From: Acidimicrobiia bacterium
GTDB taxonomy: Bacteria; Actinomycetota; Acidimicrobiia; Acidimicrobiales; MedAcidi-G1
Length of the DNA stretch: 64,000 nt
Direction of reading: 5' to 3'
Assembly (NCBI GenBank): GCA_012959995.1
Contig: DUCC01000011.1
Coordinates: 1-64,000 of the forward strand
Shown: positions 9,347 through 18,581 of the stretch, one piece after another
Layout: each line of letters begins with the position of its first letter
How positions within the stretch are numbered: the stretch's first letter is position 1
Position numbers and translations under genes: made by a program
The notes under the pieces: model-generated
Told to the model about the DNA's origin: nothing
The model's input: the letters and a program-made list of their open reading frames with translations, nothing else
The model's database searches: none

Positions 9347-9386
9347 GGGGGGCTCCTAATGGGTGAGTAAGAAGGTCACGTGTGCC

Positions 9387-9392
9387 TAGACT
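9387..9392 (+). promoter_or_regulatory. -10 box, serine hydrolase gene
   Basis: TAGACT, 11 nt before ATG 9404. The spacing is slightly longer than at the other leaderless starts in this window, so a very short leader is possible. Confidence 0.4.
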
Positions 9393-9403
9393 ACGGTCGA
9401 GCC

Positions 9404-10615
9404 ATGCAGAACCAGAACCCGGAGTCGCCCCAGCAGGCTGGTGGCTGGATGCAGGGCTTTCCGCCGCCACCGGAAAAAACCGTGCGCTTCGCTGACGGCA
9501 GTTATTACGCTTGGCCGCGCACCCAGTGGAGTTTTAACCACATGGAGCAGTTGGTGCCCACCAAAGAGGTATGGCGGGGCAGTGGAGCCTGTCGCCCGTT
9601 GGGGGCTCATCTCCATGATTTTTCGCACCTACGCATTATTGATGGGGCAGGACAAGAGCACTCATGGTCTGAAGCGCTGGCCGCTATCCACACCGACGCT
9701 TTGGCCATCTATCACCGAGGAAACTTAGTTTTCGAACAATATTTCAACGAAAGTGGCCCCCACCAACGCCACCTTTTGATGTCCTGCAACAAGTCTATGG
9801 TGGGCTTGGTAGCCGAATGCTTGATCGCTGACGGCACCCTCAACGACCAAGACCTTGTGCCTACTTTGGTTCCCGAATTGGCCGATTCTGCTTGGGGGGA
9901 TGCCAGCATCCGGCAAATTATGGATATGACCATCGGCATGCATTTTCACGAGGACTACCTCGACCCAGATTCTGACGTGTGGCGGTTTATGCGCTCTACC
10001 GGTATGGCCCCCCGTCAACCCGGCGACCCGGCAATCATTGCCGACTATTTGCCTACGGTTAAAAAAGAAGGCAACCATGGAGAAGCTTTTGCTTACCGAG
10101 AGCCCAACATTTTTGTTTTGGGCTGGGTAGTGAGGCGAGCGGCCGGCCGAGACCTCGCCACCTTGGCTTCTGTTCTCGTCTGGCAACACCTTGGGGCCGA
10201 ACACGACTGGGTGTATATGGTCGACGACAGCGGAGCCGAAACCACCGCTGCCGCCACCCTGCGAGACTTTGTGCGTTTTGGTGCGTTGATGCTCAACGGC
10301 GGGCAAGTAGCGGGCCAACAAGTAGTGCCGACTGCTGCGGTAAAAAACATCTTGTGTGGCGGCGACCAAGAAGCTTTTGCCCAAGGGGACTACCCCGAGT
10401 TGCCGGGGTGGTCATACCGTTCGCAATGGTGGATGCGCCACCATCAAGGTCGGATTTGTCCGACTGCTCGAGGGGCCCACGGGCAAATGCTTTATCTCGA
10501 CCCGGCACAAGATTTAATCATTGTTCGGTTTGGATCGGCACCCGATGCACCGTCGTACTTGGCCGACTCCATCATGTGGCCATTGGTTGATGCCATCAGT
10601 GCAGAGCTAAAATAA
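9404..10615 (+). CDS. Beta-lactamase-family serine hydrolase
   Basis: 403 aa from ATG 9404 (an in-frame GTG at 9380 would add eight residues). The fold is that of class C beta-lactamases, DD-peptidases and NylB-type esterases: the nucleophile motif SxxK is SCNK (S127, K130), and the second-motif tyrosine is likely in FAYREPN. The third motif is not a clear KTG; a glycine-rich ARGAHGQ stretch near the C-terminus occupies that place, as in 6-aminohexanoate-dimer hydrolases and esterases. No signal peptide is seen, so it is probably cytoplasmic, arguing against cell-wall or antibiotic substrates. The natural substrate is unknown. Confidence 0.8.
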   Translation: MQNQNPESPQQAGGWMQGFPPPPEKTVRFADGSYYAWPRTQWSFNHMEQLVPTKEVWRGSGACRPLGAHLHDFSHLRIIDGAGQEHSWSEALAAIHTDALAIYHRGNLVFEQYFNESGPHQRHLLMSCNKSMVGLVAECLIADGTLNDQDLVPTLVPELADSAWGDASIRQIMDMTIGMHFHEDYLDPDSDVWRFMRSTGMAPRQPGDPAIIADYLPTVKKEGNHGEAFAYREPNIFVLGWVVRRAAGRDLATLASVLVWQHLGAEHDWVYMVDDSGAETTAAATLRDFVRFGALMLNGGQVAGQQVVPTAAVKNILCGGDQEAFAQGDYPELPGWSYRSQWWMRHHQGRICPTARGAHGQMLYLDPAQDLIIVRFGSAPDAPSYLADSIMWPLVDAISAELK

Positions 10616-10622
10616 ACACTTG

Positions 10623-10694
10623 AGCGGGTGACGAGAATCGAACTCGCATCATCAGCTTGGAAGGCTGAGGTTCTAGCCGTTGAACTACACCCAC
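10623..10694 (-). tRNA. tRNA-Gly (anticodon TCC)
   Basis: 72 nt, read on the minus strand. The 7-bp acceptor stem GTGGGTG pairs with CACCCGC (one G-U pair), the discriminator base is U as usual for glycine, the D-arm contains AGTTCAACGG, the anticodon loop is CTTCCAA (TCC) on a TCAGC/GCTGA stem, and the T-arm contains GTTCGATTC. The 3' CCA is not encoded. Confidence 0.95.
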
Positions 10695-10748
10695 GACGGC
10701 GCTGATGCTAGCGCAAGAAAACGCTGCTTGAGGCATTGCTTTGCCCAC

Positions 10749-10754
10749 TACAGT
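10749..10754 (+). promoter_or_regulatory. -10 box, leaderless decarboxylase
   Basis: TACAGT, eight nt before ATG 10763, no Shine-Dalgarno. Confidence 0.5.
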
Positions 10755-10762
10755 TCTGCACT

Positions 10763-12130
10763 ATGAGCTTGCACGAATTTGACGATGAAACCGATGAGTT
10801 GATTTGGTCGGTTTTTCGCTACTCCTTAGACCGCATTAAGAACCAGCCCCCGTTGGACGGCCCGATGACCGCCGACGAACTTTTTGACCGAGTGGGCCAA
10901 ACCATCTCCCCGCAAGGTATGGGAGGCAACGCCGCCTTAGCGGCCTACGCCGAACACCTCGCCCCAGCCAGCCTGTCGGCCGACCACCCCCGTTACCTGT
11001 CTTACGTGCCCGGTGCGCCCAGCAAAACCGCCGCCGTGTTCGACCTCGTGGTGGGCTCATCATCAACGTGCGGGTCATCGTGGTTAGACGGTGCCGGTTT
11101 GATTTACGCAGAAAACCAAGCCCTGCGTTGGCTGGCCGACCTGGCCGACCTGCCCGACGAAGCAGGCGGCTGTTTTGTTTCGGGCGGCACCACGGCCAAC
11201 CTTTCGGCCTTAGTAGCAGCCCGCTACACCGCCAACCAAAAACGCCAAGACGCCGGCCAAGGACGCCCCGACCGTTGGGCCATGCTGGTGGCCGACAGCG
11301 CCCACTCATCGGTGGCTTCAGCAGCCATGGCTATGGACGTAGAAATCATCCTCGTACCAGTAGACGAACAACAACGCTTGCGTGGCGACGCCGTGCGGAA
11401 GGCTTGCCAAAACCGCCCTGACGGCACTGAAATTTTTGCCGTGGTGGCTACCGCTGGAACCACCAACATGGGGATCATCGATGCCCTAGAAGAAATAGGC
11501 GCCGCCGCCCAAGACCTTGACCTGTGGTTTCACATTGACGCCGCTTACGGCGGGGGAGCCCTCGCAGCGCCATCGGTACGGCCCCAATTTGCAGGAATAG
11601 AACTTTGCGACTCGTTGACCATCGACCCCCACAAATGGCTCTATGCCCCCTTTGACTGCGCCGCCCTGCTTTATCGCAACCCCGAGTTGGCGCGCCGAGC
11701 CCACACACAAAAAGCCAACTACCTCGATGGCATTGCCCTCCGGGACGAATGGAACCCCAGCGACCTAGCTATTCACCTGACCCGCCGTCCCCGCGGCCTG
11801 CCCTTCTGGTTTTCGTTGGCCGTCCACGGTACCGACGCCTACCAACAAGCCATCGAAACTACTTTGACGGTAAGCCAACAAGCCCACCAGTTGATCCAAG
11901 CGGCCCCGTATCTAGAGATGGTCTACCCACCCTCACTATCGGTGCTGGTCTTTCGCCGAACCGGTTGGAACGCCAAGCAATACCAGGAATGGTCCGACGA
12001 CCTGCTGGCCCGAGAGATCGCTTTGGTGGTACCCACCAAGGTGGATGAGGAAACCGTTTTGCGGTTATGCATCATCAACCCGCTAACCACCAAAGACGAC
12101 ATCGCCGTGGTAGTGGACGCTCTGGCCTAA
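10763..12130 (+). CDS. PLP-dependent amino-acid decarboxylase (group II)
   Basis: 455 aa from ATG 10763. The Schiff-base lysine is in TIDPHKWLY (K291), the cofactor aspartate in HIDAAYGGG (D259), and the N-terminal segment around HPRYLSYVPG and SGGTTANLSAL fits the aromatic-L-amino-acid, glutamate and diaminobutyrate decarboxylase family. Substrate choice is not predictable; aromatic amino acids, glutamate or aspartate are all possible. No transporter or biosynthetic partner lies next to it. It stands alone between tRNA-Gly and tig with its own leaderless promoter. Confidence 0.88.
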   Translation: MSLHEFDDETDELIWSVFRYSLDRIKNQPPLDGPMTADELFDRVGQTISPQGMGGNAALAAYAEHLAPASLSADHPRYLSYVPGAPSKTAAVFDLVVGSSSTCGSSWLDGAGLIYAENQALRWLADLADLPDEAGGCFVSGGTTANLSALVAARYTANQKRQDAGQGRPDRWAMLVADSAHSSVASAAMAMDVEIILVPVDEQQRLRGDAVRKACQNRPDGTEIFAVVATAGTTNMGIIDALEEIGAAAQDLDLWFHIDAAYGGGALAAPSVRPQFAGIELCDSLTIDPHKWLYAPFDCAALLYRNPELARRAHTQKANYLDGIALRDEWNPSDLAIHLTRRPRGLPFWFSLAVHGTDAYQQAIETTLTVSQQAHQLIQAAPYLEMVYPPSLSVLVFRRTGWNAKQYQEWSDDLLAREIALVVPTKVDEETVLRLCIINPLTTKDDIAVVVDALA

Positions 12131-12201
12131 AGATCCACAAGGCTGCGCCAAAAAAGAGAAATCCTCGCCAAAACCATGCGGTTACCGGCCGAAGGCCCCG
12201 G

Positions 12202-12207
12202 TAGGCT
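12202..12207 (+). promoter_or_regulatory. -10 box, leaderless tig
   Basis: TAGGCT, nine nt before GTG 12217; no Shine-Dalgarno between them. Confidence 0.55.
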
Positions 12208-12216
12208 CCGTTCATT

Positions 12217-13647
12217 GTGAACAGCACCCGTGAAATATTGGATGGCGACCGAGTAAAGCTCAGCGTGGCCGTCGACGAAAAAGAATTCGACCAAGCGGTA
12301 GACGTGGCCTTTCGGCGCATCGCCAAAGAGGTGAGGCTTCCCGGCTTTCGCCCCGGCAAAGCGCCCCGCAAAATCTTGGAAGCACGCTTAGGGGCCGACG
12401 CCGGCCGCCAGGAAGCTATCCAAGATGCGGTACCCGAGCATTATGTAAAAGCGCTTATCGAACACCAAATTGACGCCATTGACTCGCCTCAGTTTGAAGT
12501 TACCGGCGGTGAAAGCGGCGGCGCTCTGACCTTTACCGCCATTGTGCCGGTACGTCCCAAAGTGACGGTCACTGATTATCAAAGCCTGCGGGTAGAAATC
12601 CCCAGCCCGGTAGCCAGTGACGAAGACGTTGACCAACAGATTGATGCTTTGCGGCAACAATTTTCCAGCCTTGAAGACGTGGACCGTCCGGTCGAAGACG
12701 GCGACCAAGTCACCATTGACATTGACGGCACGCTCGACGGCGAAGCAGTCGAAGGCCTCACCACCAGCGACTACCTCTACGAAGTAGGGGCCGGAGCAGT
12801 AGTGCCAGAAATTGACGAAAACTTGCAGGGCGCCTCTAGCGGCGACACCGTAGATTTTGATGCCGACCACCCCGATGCTGACGAAGACGGCAAGTTGAAC
12901 TTCAGCATCGAAATAAAAAAGGTACAAGAACGAGTGCTGCCAGAGGTAGACGACGAGTTTGCCGCCCAGGCTTCGGAGTTTGCTACGGCCGATGAACTCC
13001 GAGAAGACACCAAAAAACGCATCACCGACATGAAACGCTCACAAGCTGCTTCGCAAGCTCGGGACCTCATGGCGCAAGCTTTGGGAGAATTGGTCACCCT
13101 TGACCCGCCCGCCTCTTTAATCGAAACCGAAGTAACTAATCGTTTGCAAGACATGGCCATGCGTTTGCAATCCCAAGGCATGGATATGGAGCGCTACCTC
13201 GAAGCCATCGGGCAAGACGTAGCCACCCTGCGTGAAAGCTTTTCTGAAGGGGCCGACCTTTCCGTAAAAGTAGACCTTGCCTTGCGTTGTGTGGTGGCCG
13301 CCGAAGGGCTCGAACCCGACGAAGAAAAATTTGACGAATACTTTGCCCTGCTGGCCACCCAAATGGGTAGCGACGCCGAAGACGCTCGAGAGATCTTGAC
13401 TTCTTCGGGTCGCATGATCGACTTGGAAGCCGATCTGGGCAAACAAGCAGCCATTGAATGGCTCTACGAACGAGCAGAAATAGTCGACGAAGACGGAACA
13501 GTCATAGACCGAGCCGACCTTGAGCCGCCCGAAGTTGAAGAATCAGCTAGCGAAGTGTCAGATACTGAAGAACCCGCCGAAAGTAGCACCGCTACCGACG
13601 AAGAAACGTCGGACAGCGACGAACCACAGGAAGAAGATAACCAATGA
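12217..13647 (+). CDS. tig: Trigger factor
   Basis: 476 aa ribosome-bound chaperone and peptidyl-prolyl isomerase. The ribosome-docking loop is [10 protein letters not shown] (about residues 43-52), the FKBP domain follows with [14 protein letters not shown], and the C-terminal chaperone domain runs to about residue 430. The last 45 or so residues form an acidic tail ([19 protein letters not shown]...) as in other actinobacterial trigger factors. Start is GTG right after a TAGGCT -10 box. The stop overlaps clpP by ATGA, so folding and proteolysis factors are coupled, the usual tig-clpP-clpX order. Confidence 0.97.
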   Translation: MNSTREILDGDRVKLSVAVDEKEFDQAVDVAFRRIAKEVRLPGFRPGKAPRKILEARLGADAGRQEAIQDAVPEHYVKALIEHQIDAIDSPQFEVTGGESGGALTFTAIVPVRPKVTVTDYQSLRVEIPSPVASDEDVDQQIDALRQQFSSLEDVDRPVEDGDQVTIDIDGTLDGEAVEGLTTSDYLYEVGAGAVVPEIDENLQGASSGDTVDFDADHPDADEDGKLNFSIEIKKVQERVLPEVDDEFAAQASEFATADELREDTKKRITDMKRSQAASQARDLMAQALGELVTLDPPASLIETEVTNRLQDMAMRLQSQGMDMERYLEAIGQDVATLRESFSEGADLSVKVDLALRCVVAAEGLEPDEEKFDEYFALLATQMGSDAEDAREILTSSGRMIDLEADLGKQAAIEWLYERAEIVDEDGTVIDRADLEPPEVEESASEVSDTEEPAESSTATDEETSDSDEPQEEDNQ

Positions 13648-14291
13648 GCTTGGCCGACCTGAAGATCCAAAACTATTTGGTGCCCACCGTGGTGGAACAA
13701 ACCAATCGTGGTGAACGGGCCTATGACCTGTATTCGCGTCTGCTGAAAGAAAACATCATTTTCATTGGTACGCCCATAGATGACACCATCGCCAACTTGG
13801 TGTGCGCACAGTTGCTGCACTTGGAATCAGAAAACCCTGACCGAGACATCAGCCTGTACATCAACTCACCGGGAGGCGACATCAACGGCTTGTTCGCCAT
13901 CTACGACACCATGCAATACATCCGCCCCGACATCACCACCATTTGCTTTGGCCAAGCAGCCTCCGCAGCAGCGGTGTTGCTGGCTGCCGGAACGCCCGGC
14001 AAACGGCTTGCTTTGCCTCACGCCCGGGTGCTCATTCACCAGCCTTACGCCGGGGCACAAGGACAAGCGACCGATATCGAATTGGCCGCAAAAGAAATCC
14101 AACGTTTAAAAGAACAACTTGAAGAAATTTTAGCTCGCCACACCGGTCAAGATATTGCCCGCATCCACCAAGACACCGACCGTGATTTTGTATTGACCGC
14201 TGCTGAAGCCAAAGAGTATGGCATCATTGATGAGGTGATCAACGAGCGGTCCATCGTGGACAACACGGGGGCCATCTCAGCGGTTGACTAA
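13644..14291 (+). CDS. clpP: ATP-dependent Clp protease proteolytic subunit
   Basis: 215 aa serine protease that forms the two-ring chamber served by ClpX. Catalytic triad: S107 in [10 protein letters not shown]132 in VLIHQPYAG, and D177 in HQDTDRD. The conserved INSPGG (73-78) is present. It starts at an ATGA overlap with tig and is followed 49 nt later by clpX. Many actinobacteria carry a tandem clpP1-clpP2 pair; only one copy is present here, so a second, if any, lies elsewhere. Confidence 0.97.
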   Translation: MSLADLKIQNYLVPTVVEQTNRGERAYDLYSRLLKENIIFIGTPIDDTIANLVCAQLLHLESENPDRDISLYINSPGGDINGLFAIYDTMQYIRPDITTICFGQAASAAAVLLAAGTPGKRLALPHARVLIHQPYAGAQGQATDIELAAKEIQRLKEQLEEILARHTGQDIARIHQDTDRDFVLTAAEAKEYGIIDEVINERSIVDNTGAISAVD

Positions 14292-14340
14292 TCAACCGAA
14301 ACAGCAAGCGAAAATCAACAAGTAAGCGAAAGGGGGACCG

Positions 14341-15600
14341 GTGGCCAAATTTGGTGAAGGAGGAGAACTCCTCAAATGCTCTTTTTGCGGCAAAACGCAA
14401 AAGTTGGTGAAAAAACTGATTGCCGGACCCGGCGTTTATATTTGCGATGAATGCATTGACCTCTGCAACGAGATCATCGAAGAAGAACTCTCTGAACCCA
14501 GCGAAGTAACGCTGGACAAACTGCCTCGCCCCCGAGAAATCAACGCCTTTTTAGACGACTACATTGTGGGCCAAGAACAAGCCAAAAAGATACTCTCGGT
14601 CGCTGTGTACAACCACTACAAACGAATCCAAGTAGGGGACAAAAACGGCGAAGACGTAGAACTGGCCAAATCAAACATTTTGCTTATCGGCCCCACCGGC
14701 TGCGGGAAAACCCTCATGGCCCAAACGCTGGCCCGCATGCTTGACGTGCCCTTCGCTATTGCCGACGCCACCGCATTAACCGAAGCAGGCTATGTGGGCG
14801 AAGACGTTGAAAACATTTTGCTTAAGCTCATTCAATCAGCCGACCAAGACATTAAGCGAGCCGAAACCGGCATTATCTATATAGACGAGATAGACAAAAT
14901 CGCTCGCAAAAGCGAAAACCCGTCAATCACCCGAGACGTCTCCGGCGAAGGCGTGCAACAAGCGTTGCTCAAAATTCTTGAAGGTGCCGTGGCCTCGGTG
15001 CCTCCCCAGGGTGGGCGCAAACACCCCCACCAAGAGTTCATGCAAATTGACACCACCAACATCTTGTTTATCTGCGGTGGTGCTTTTTCCGGGTTAGAGG
15101 ATGTGGTGGAAGCACGGTTAGGGGGCAGCGGTGTGGGTTTCGGCGCCGATGTGCGGTCACCTGGCGAAAAAGACCTTGGAGGATTATTCGCTTCAGTGCG
15201 CCCCGAAGACCTCACCAAGTTTGGGTTGATTCCCGAGTTCATCGGCCGCCTCCCGGTGGTAGGCACGGTCAACCAACTCGAAACCGATGCCTTGATAAAA
15301 ATATTGACTGAGCCACGTAACGCTTTGGTTAAGCAATACCAGCGCATCTTCGCCTTTGAAGACGTGACACTGACCTTCACCGAGGAAGCCCTAACGGCCA
15401 TTGCCGAACAAGCACTAGAACGAGGCACCGGTGCCCGCGGATTGCGGTCCATCTTGGAAGAAGTTCTGCTGGGCACCATGTACGAATTACCCGGCGGTAG
15501 CGACATTGAAGAAGTAGTGGTCGATGCAGATTGTGTGGCCGAACGCACCGCCCCTACGTTGATTAGCCGTGGGTCTTCGCCCAAACGCGCCGCTTCCTAA
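14341..15600 (+). CDS. clpX: Clp protease ATPase subunit ClpX
   Basis: 419 aa AAA+ unfoldase. The N-terminal zinc finger has four cysteines (CSFC ... CDEC), Walker A is GPTGCGKT, Walker B IIYIDEID, followed by the pore-loop region and the sensor motif [14 protein letters not shown] start at 14341 has a strong Shine-Dalgarno (AAGGGGG, 4 nt). Feeds unfolded substrates to the ClpP encoded just upstream. The stop codon TAA forms the start of a -10 box for folC. Confidence 0.98.
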   Translation: MAKFGEGGELLKCSFCGKTQKLVKKLIAGPGVYICDECIDLCNEIIEEELSEPSEVTLDKLPRPREINAFLDDYIVGQEQAKKILSVAVYNHYKRIQVGDKNGEDVELAKSNILLIGPTGCGKTLMAQTLARMLDVPFAIADATALTEAGYVGEDVENILLKLIQSADQDIKRAETGIIYIDEIDKIARKSENPSITRDVSGEGVQQALLKILEGAVASVPPQGGRKHPHQEFMQIDTTNILFICGGAFSGLEDVVEARLGGSGVGFGADVRSPGEKDLGGLFASVRPEDLTKFGLIPEFIGRLPVVGTVNQLETDALIKILTEPRNALVKQYQRIFAFEDVTLTFTEEALTAIAEQALERGTGARGLRSILEEVLLGTMYELPGGSDIEEVVVDADCVAERTAPTLISRGSSPKRAAS

Positions 15601-15603
15601 CCT
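15598..15603 (+). promoter_or_regulatory. -10 box, leaderless folC, overlapping the clpX stop
   Basis: TAACCT, five nt before GTG 15609. Its first three bases are the clpX stop codon TAA. Confidence 0.45.
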
Positions 15604-15608
15604 GTTTC

Positions 15609-16898
15609 GTGGACTACACCGCCGCACTGCGGTTTTTGGATCGCCACATAAATCTTGAGGCCACTGCCGGCCGCATCCACGGGTTAAGTCTTGAAGCCAT
15701 GGAAGGCTTGATGCAATGCATGGGCGATCCGCAGCAAGACTTTCGGAGTATCCAGGTAACCGGCACCAATGGCAAAGGATCAGTTTCGGCTCTCACGGCG
15801 TCGCTTTTGCAAGCAGCAGGTCTGCGGGTCGGGGTGTACGTCAGTCCCCACGTGGACACTATTCGAGAACGCCTACGCATCGATGGTGAAATGATCTCCG
15901 AAGAAGACTTCGGTGAACTGGTAGGTCAGGTGGAACTTTTTGCCCAAAGTGCTCCCATGCCACCTTCGTATTTTGAACTGCTTACCGCCGCAGCTTTTTT
16001 GTGGTTCGCCAACGAAGCGGTAGATGTGGCCATTGTGGAAGTTGGCTTGCTGGGTCGTTTCGACGCCACGAATGTTCTTAACGGCGAGGTAGCGGTGATT
16101 ACCAACATCGGACGAGACCACACCGATGGCCAAGAGGGGTGGCGGCGAGCCATCGCAGAAGAAAAAGCAGGGATTATTGAAGCACTACGACCGCTGGTGT
16201 TGGGTGAAACCTCGGTAGATGTGCTTGATTTGTTCGTGGCCGAAAATCCCGAACCATTACTTATGCAAGGCGAATCTTTTGGGGTCACCGCAACCAGTCC
16301 AGCGGTAGGGGGCCAAGCAGTGGACCTCTGGACCAAAGAAAGGACCCACGACGAAGTTTTCTTAGGGCTTTTTGGCGATCATCAAGCAGAAAATGCTGCT
16401 CTGGCCTTGGCTGCTGCTGAATCTTTTTTAGGGTCCGCCATGGATGGCGAAGTAGTGAGGGAAGGCTTGGCTGCCGTGGCTTTGCCGGGGCGACTTGAAG
16501 TTGCAGCGGCTCTTCCGCTGGTGATCCTTGACGGGGCCCACAACCCACCGGCCATGCGGGCCTTGGTGGCTTCGGTTCCTGAAGTGTTTGGGGGAGTGCG
16601 CCGCACCGTAGTGCTCGGGGTTTTAGGCCCGCGGGAACCTGCTGAGATAGTGGCCGAACTGACCGCTCTGCAACCCGAGTTGGTGATTTGTTGCACTGCT
16701 CCGTCAGAAAGAGCGATAGACGCCGAGGCGTTGGCTCGTTTGGTTTCGGCTCAAGGCATGGACGTTGAAGTGGTGGCCGACAGCCATGAGGCCGTTCGCC
16801 GGGCCTTAGTGCTAAGTGACGAAGATGATTTGGTATTGGTGACCGGCTCTTTTTATGTGCTGTCGTCGGCTCGACAGGTGCTGGCCGAAGAGGAATAA
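15609..16898 (+). CDS. folC: Folylpolyglutamate synthase / dihydrofolate synthase
   Basis: 429 aa Mur-ligase-like enzyme that adds glutamate to dihydropteroate and folates. ATP loop TGTNGKGS (51-58), the DAHN-type motif LDGAHNPPA, and HTDGQEGWRRAIAEEKAGI with the metal-binding residues are intact. GTG start, eight nt after clpX. In many actinobacteria folC and ndk follow valS; here they follow clpX and no valS is in the window. Confidence 0.95.
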   Translation: MDYTAALRFLDRHINLEATAGRIHGLSLEAMEGLMQCMGDPQQDFRSIQVTGTNGKGSVSALTASLLQAAGLRVGVYVSPHVDTIRERLRIDGEMISEEDFGELVGQVELFAQSAPMPPSYFELLTAAAFLWFANEAVDVAIVEVGLLGRFDATNVLNGEVAVITNIGRDHTDGQEGWRRAIAEEKAGIIEALRPLVLGETSVDVLDLFVAENPEPLLMQGESFGVTATSPAVGGQAVDLWTKERTHDEVFLGLFGDHQAENAALALAAAESFLGSAMDGEVVREGLAAVALPGRLEVAAALPLVILDGAHNPPAMRALVASVPEVFGGVRRTVVLGVLGPREPAEIVAELTALQPELVICCTAPSERAIDAEALARLVSAQGMDVEVVADSHEAVRRALVLSDEDDLVLVTGSFYVLSSARQVLAEEE

Positions 16899-16935
16899 TT
16901 GGTTGAATCGTTGTCGGGAAGCGGGCGATTGGTCG

Positions 16936-16941
16936 TAGCCT
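16936..16941 (+). promoter_or_regulatory. -10 box, leaderless ndk
   Basis: TAGCCT, seven nt before ATG 16949. A possible -35 (TTGTCG, 16911-16916) lies 19 nt upstream. Confidence 0.55.
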
Positions 16942-16948
16942 GACCGGC

Positions 16949-17356
16949 ATGGAAAAAACCTTTGTCATTTGTAAACCCGACGCCGTAGAACGCGGTTTGG
17001 TCGGGGAAATTATTAGCCGTTTTGAGCGTAAAGGCTTGACGGTAGTAGCGGCAGAATTGCGTACTTTGGACCACGACACGTTGGGTCGCCACTACGAAGA
17101 ACATGCAGGAAAACCCTTCTTTGATGACTTGGTGACCTTCATGTCGCGGTCACCAGCCATGGTTTTGGTGCTCGAGGGTCCGGAAGATACTTACGCCGTG
17201 GTGCGCTCCATGATGGGTACCACCAACCCTTGTCAAGCAGCCCCTGGGACCATCCGAGGAGACTTTGGTTTGTTAATGACCGAAAACTTGGTGCATGGGT
17301 CAGACTCAAAGGCTTCCGCTGAACGAGAAATAGGCATTTTCTTCCCCAACTTGTAG
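16949..17356 (+). CDS. ndk: Nucleoside diphosphate kinase
   Basis: 135 aa, full length. Transfers phosphate between nucleoside tri- and diphosphates through a phosphohistidine: H116 in the signature NLVHGSDS. The nucleotide-binding segment GTTNPCQAAPGTIRGDFG precedes it. Own leaderless promoter. The 169 nt that follow hold no gene and probably contain the mreB promoter. Confidence 0.98.
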   Translation: MEKTFVICKPDAVERGLVGEIISRFERKGLTVVAAELRTLDHDTLGRHYEEHAGKPFFDDLVTFMSRSPAMVLVLEGPEDTYAVVRSMMGTTNPCQAAPGTIRGDFGLLMTENLVHGSDSKASAEREIGIFFPNL

Positions 17357-17525
17357 AGAATTGGTGGGTGCATCACCATCTCCTCCCTTATTGTGGTCAA
17401 CCGTGCGCCGAGAGTGGCAAAGCGTTAAAAAGCCGGTTACAGTTGCCAGTCAGATAGAGCAAAAGCTGTGCGGGAAAAAGCCGTACCGTCGCTCCAAAAA
17501 TATTTGACGAAACGGACTGCGGCGC

Positions 17526-18578
17526 ATGGCCTCACGACATCAACCAAAAAGTAGAGGGGCTCGGCTAGGGAGCCGCGATATTGCCGTTGATCTTGGCACA
17601 GCGAACACCGTTATTTACATACGCGGCGAAGGGGTAGTACTCGACGAACCCTCCGTGGCAGCTATCAACATTATGGACGGCACCCCACTAGCCGTGGGCG
17701 CCGAAGCCAAACGCATGATTGGCCGTACCCCCAGCCACATTCAAGCCACCAGGCCTTTAAAAGGCGGGGTAATCGCCGACTTCGAAGTCTGCGAAAAAAT
17801 GCTTCGTTACTTCATCCAAACGGTACATCAAAGCAAATGGTCAAAACCCCGCATGGTTATCTGTGTACCTTCCGGCGTTACCGGGGTAGAACGTCGAGCC
17901 GTACAAGAAGCTGCCGAATATGCCGGCGCCCGACCCCCGGCCTACATCATTGAAGAACCCATGGCCGCGGCCATCGGCGCTGGGTTACCCGTGGCCAAAC
18001 CCACCGGATCAATGATTGTTGACATCGGCGGAGGTACCACCGAAGCCGCAGTCATCTCGCTCGGTGGGGTAGTGGCAACACAAACTTCCCGCATCGGGGG
18101 CGACGAACTCGACGAAGCCATTCGCCAGTATCTAAAAAAAGAATACGGAGTGGACGCCGGAGCACGCACCGTAGAAGAACTCAAAATAGGACTCGGGTCG
18201 GCGGTGCCATTGCTTGAAGAACAACGAGCAGAATTTCGCGGTCGCGACCTCGTAACCGGCCTGCCCCGCACCGTGGTCATCAGCACCAACGAGATTCGCG
18301 AAGCAATTGAAGAACCCGTAGCGGCCATCATCGACACGGTAAAGGCCACCCTCGACCAGACCCCGCCGGAACTTTCTGCCGACATTATGGAACGCGGTAT
18401 AACCCTGGCCGGCGGCGGTTCGCTACTGGTGGGACTGCCCGAACGCCTCCGCTCCGAAACTGGCATGCCGATATGGCTCGCCCCCGACCCACTGCTCTCC
18501 GTAGCAATCGGCGCTGGAATGGCCTTGGATCACCTCGATGCTTATGGCGACACCGTCTTCGGCGACGGAATGGAATAA
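17526..18578 (+). CDS. mreB: Rod shape-determining protein MreB
   Basis: 350 aa bacterial actin that directs lateral wall synthesis. Phosphate 1 motif DIAVDLGTANTVIYI, phosphate 2 IVDIGGGTTEAAVI and the adenosine motif TLAGGGSLLVGLPERL are present. The first 17 residues are a basic extension before the conserved core. No Shine-Dalgarno is visible at ATG 17526; TACCGT near 17484 could be a -10 giving a short leader. First gene of the mreBCD-mrdA-rodA elongasome operon, which implies rod-shaped cells. Confidence 0.96.
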   Translation: MASRHQPKSRGARLGSRDIAVDLGTANTVIYIRGEGVVLDEPSVAAINIMDGTPLAVGAEAKRMIGRTPSHIQATRPLKGGVIADFEVCEKMLRYFIQTVHQSKWSKPRMVICVPSGVTGVERRAVQEAAEYAGARPPAYIIEEPMAAAIGAGLPVAKPTGSMIVDIGGGTTEAAVISLGGVVATQTSRIGGDELDEAIRQYLKKEYGVDAGARTVEELKIGLGSAVPLLEEQRAEFRGRDLVTGLPRTVVISTNEIREAIEEPVAAIIDTVKATLDQTPPELSADIMERGITLAGGGSLLVGLPERLRSETGMPIWLAPDPLLSVAIGAGMALDHLDAYGDTVFGDGME

Positions 18579-18581
18579 CCC

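Noticed and set aside
10836..11309. Long arginine-rich frames opposite the decarboxylase and similar long antisense frames under folC, comEC and secA
   Set aside because: They mirror well-conserved genes on the other strand and have compositions typical of shadow frames.
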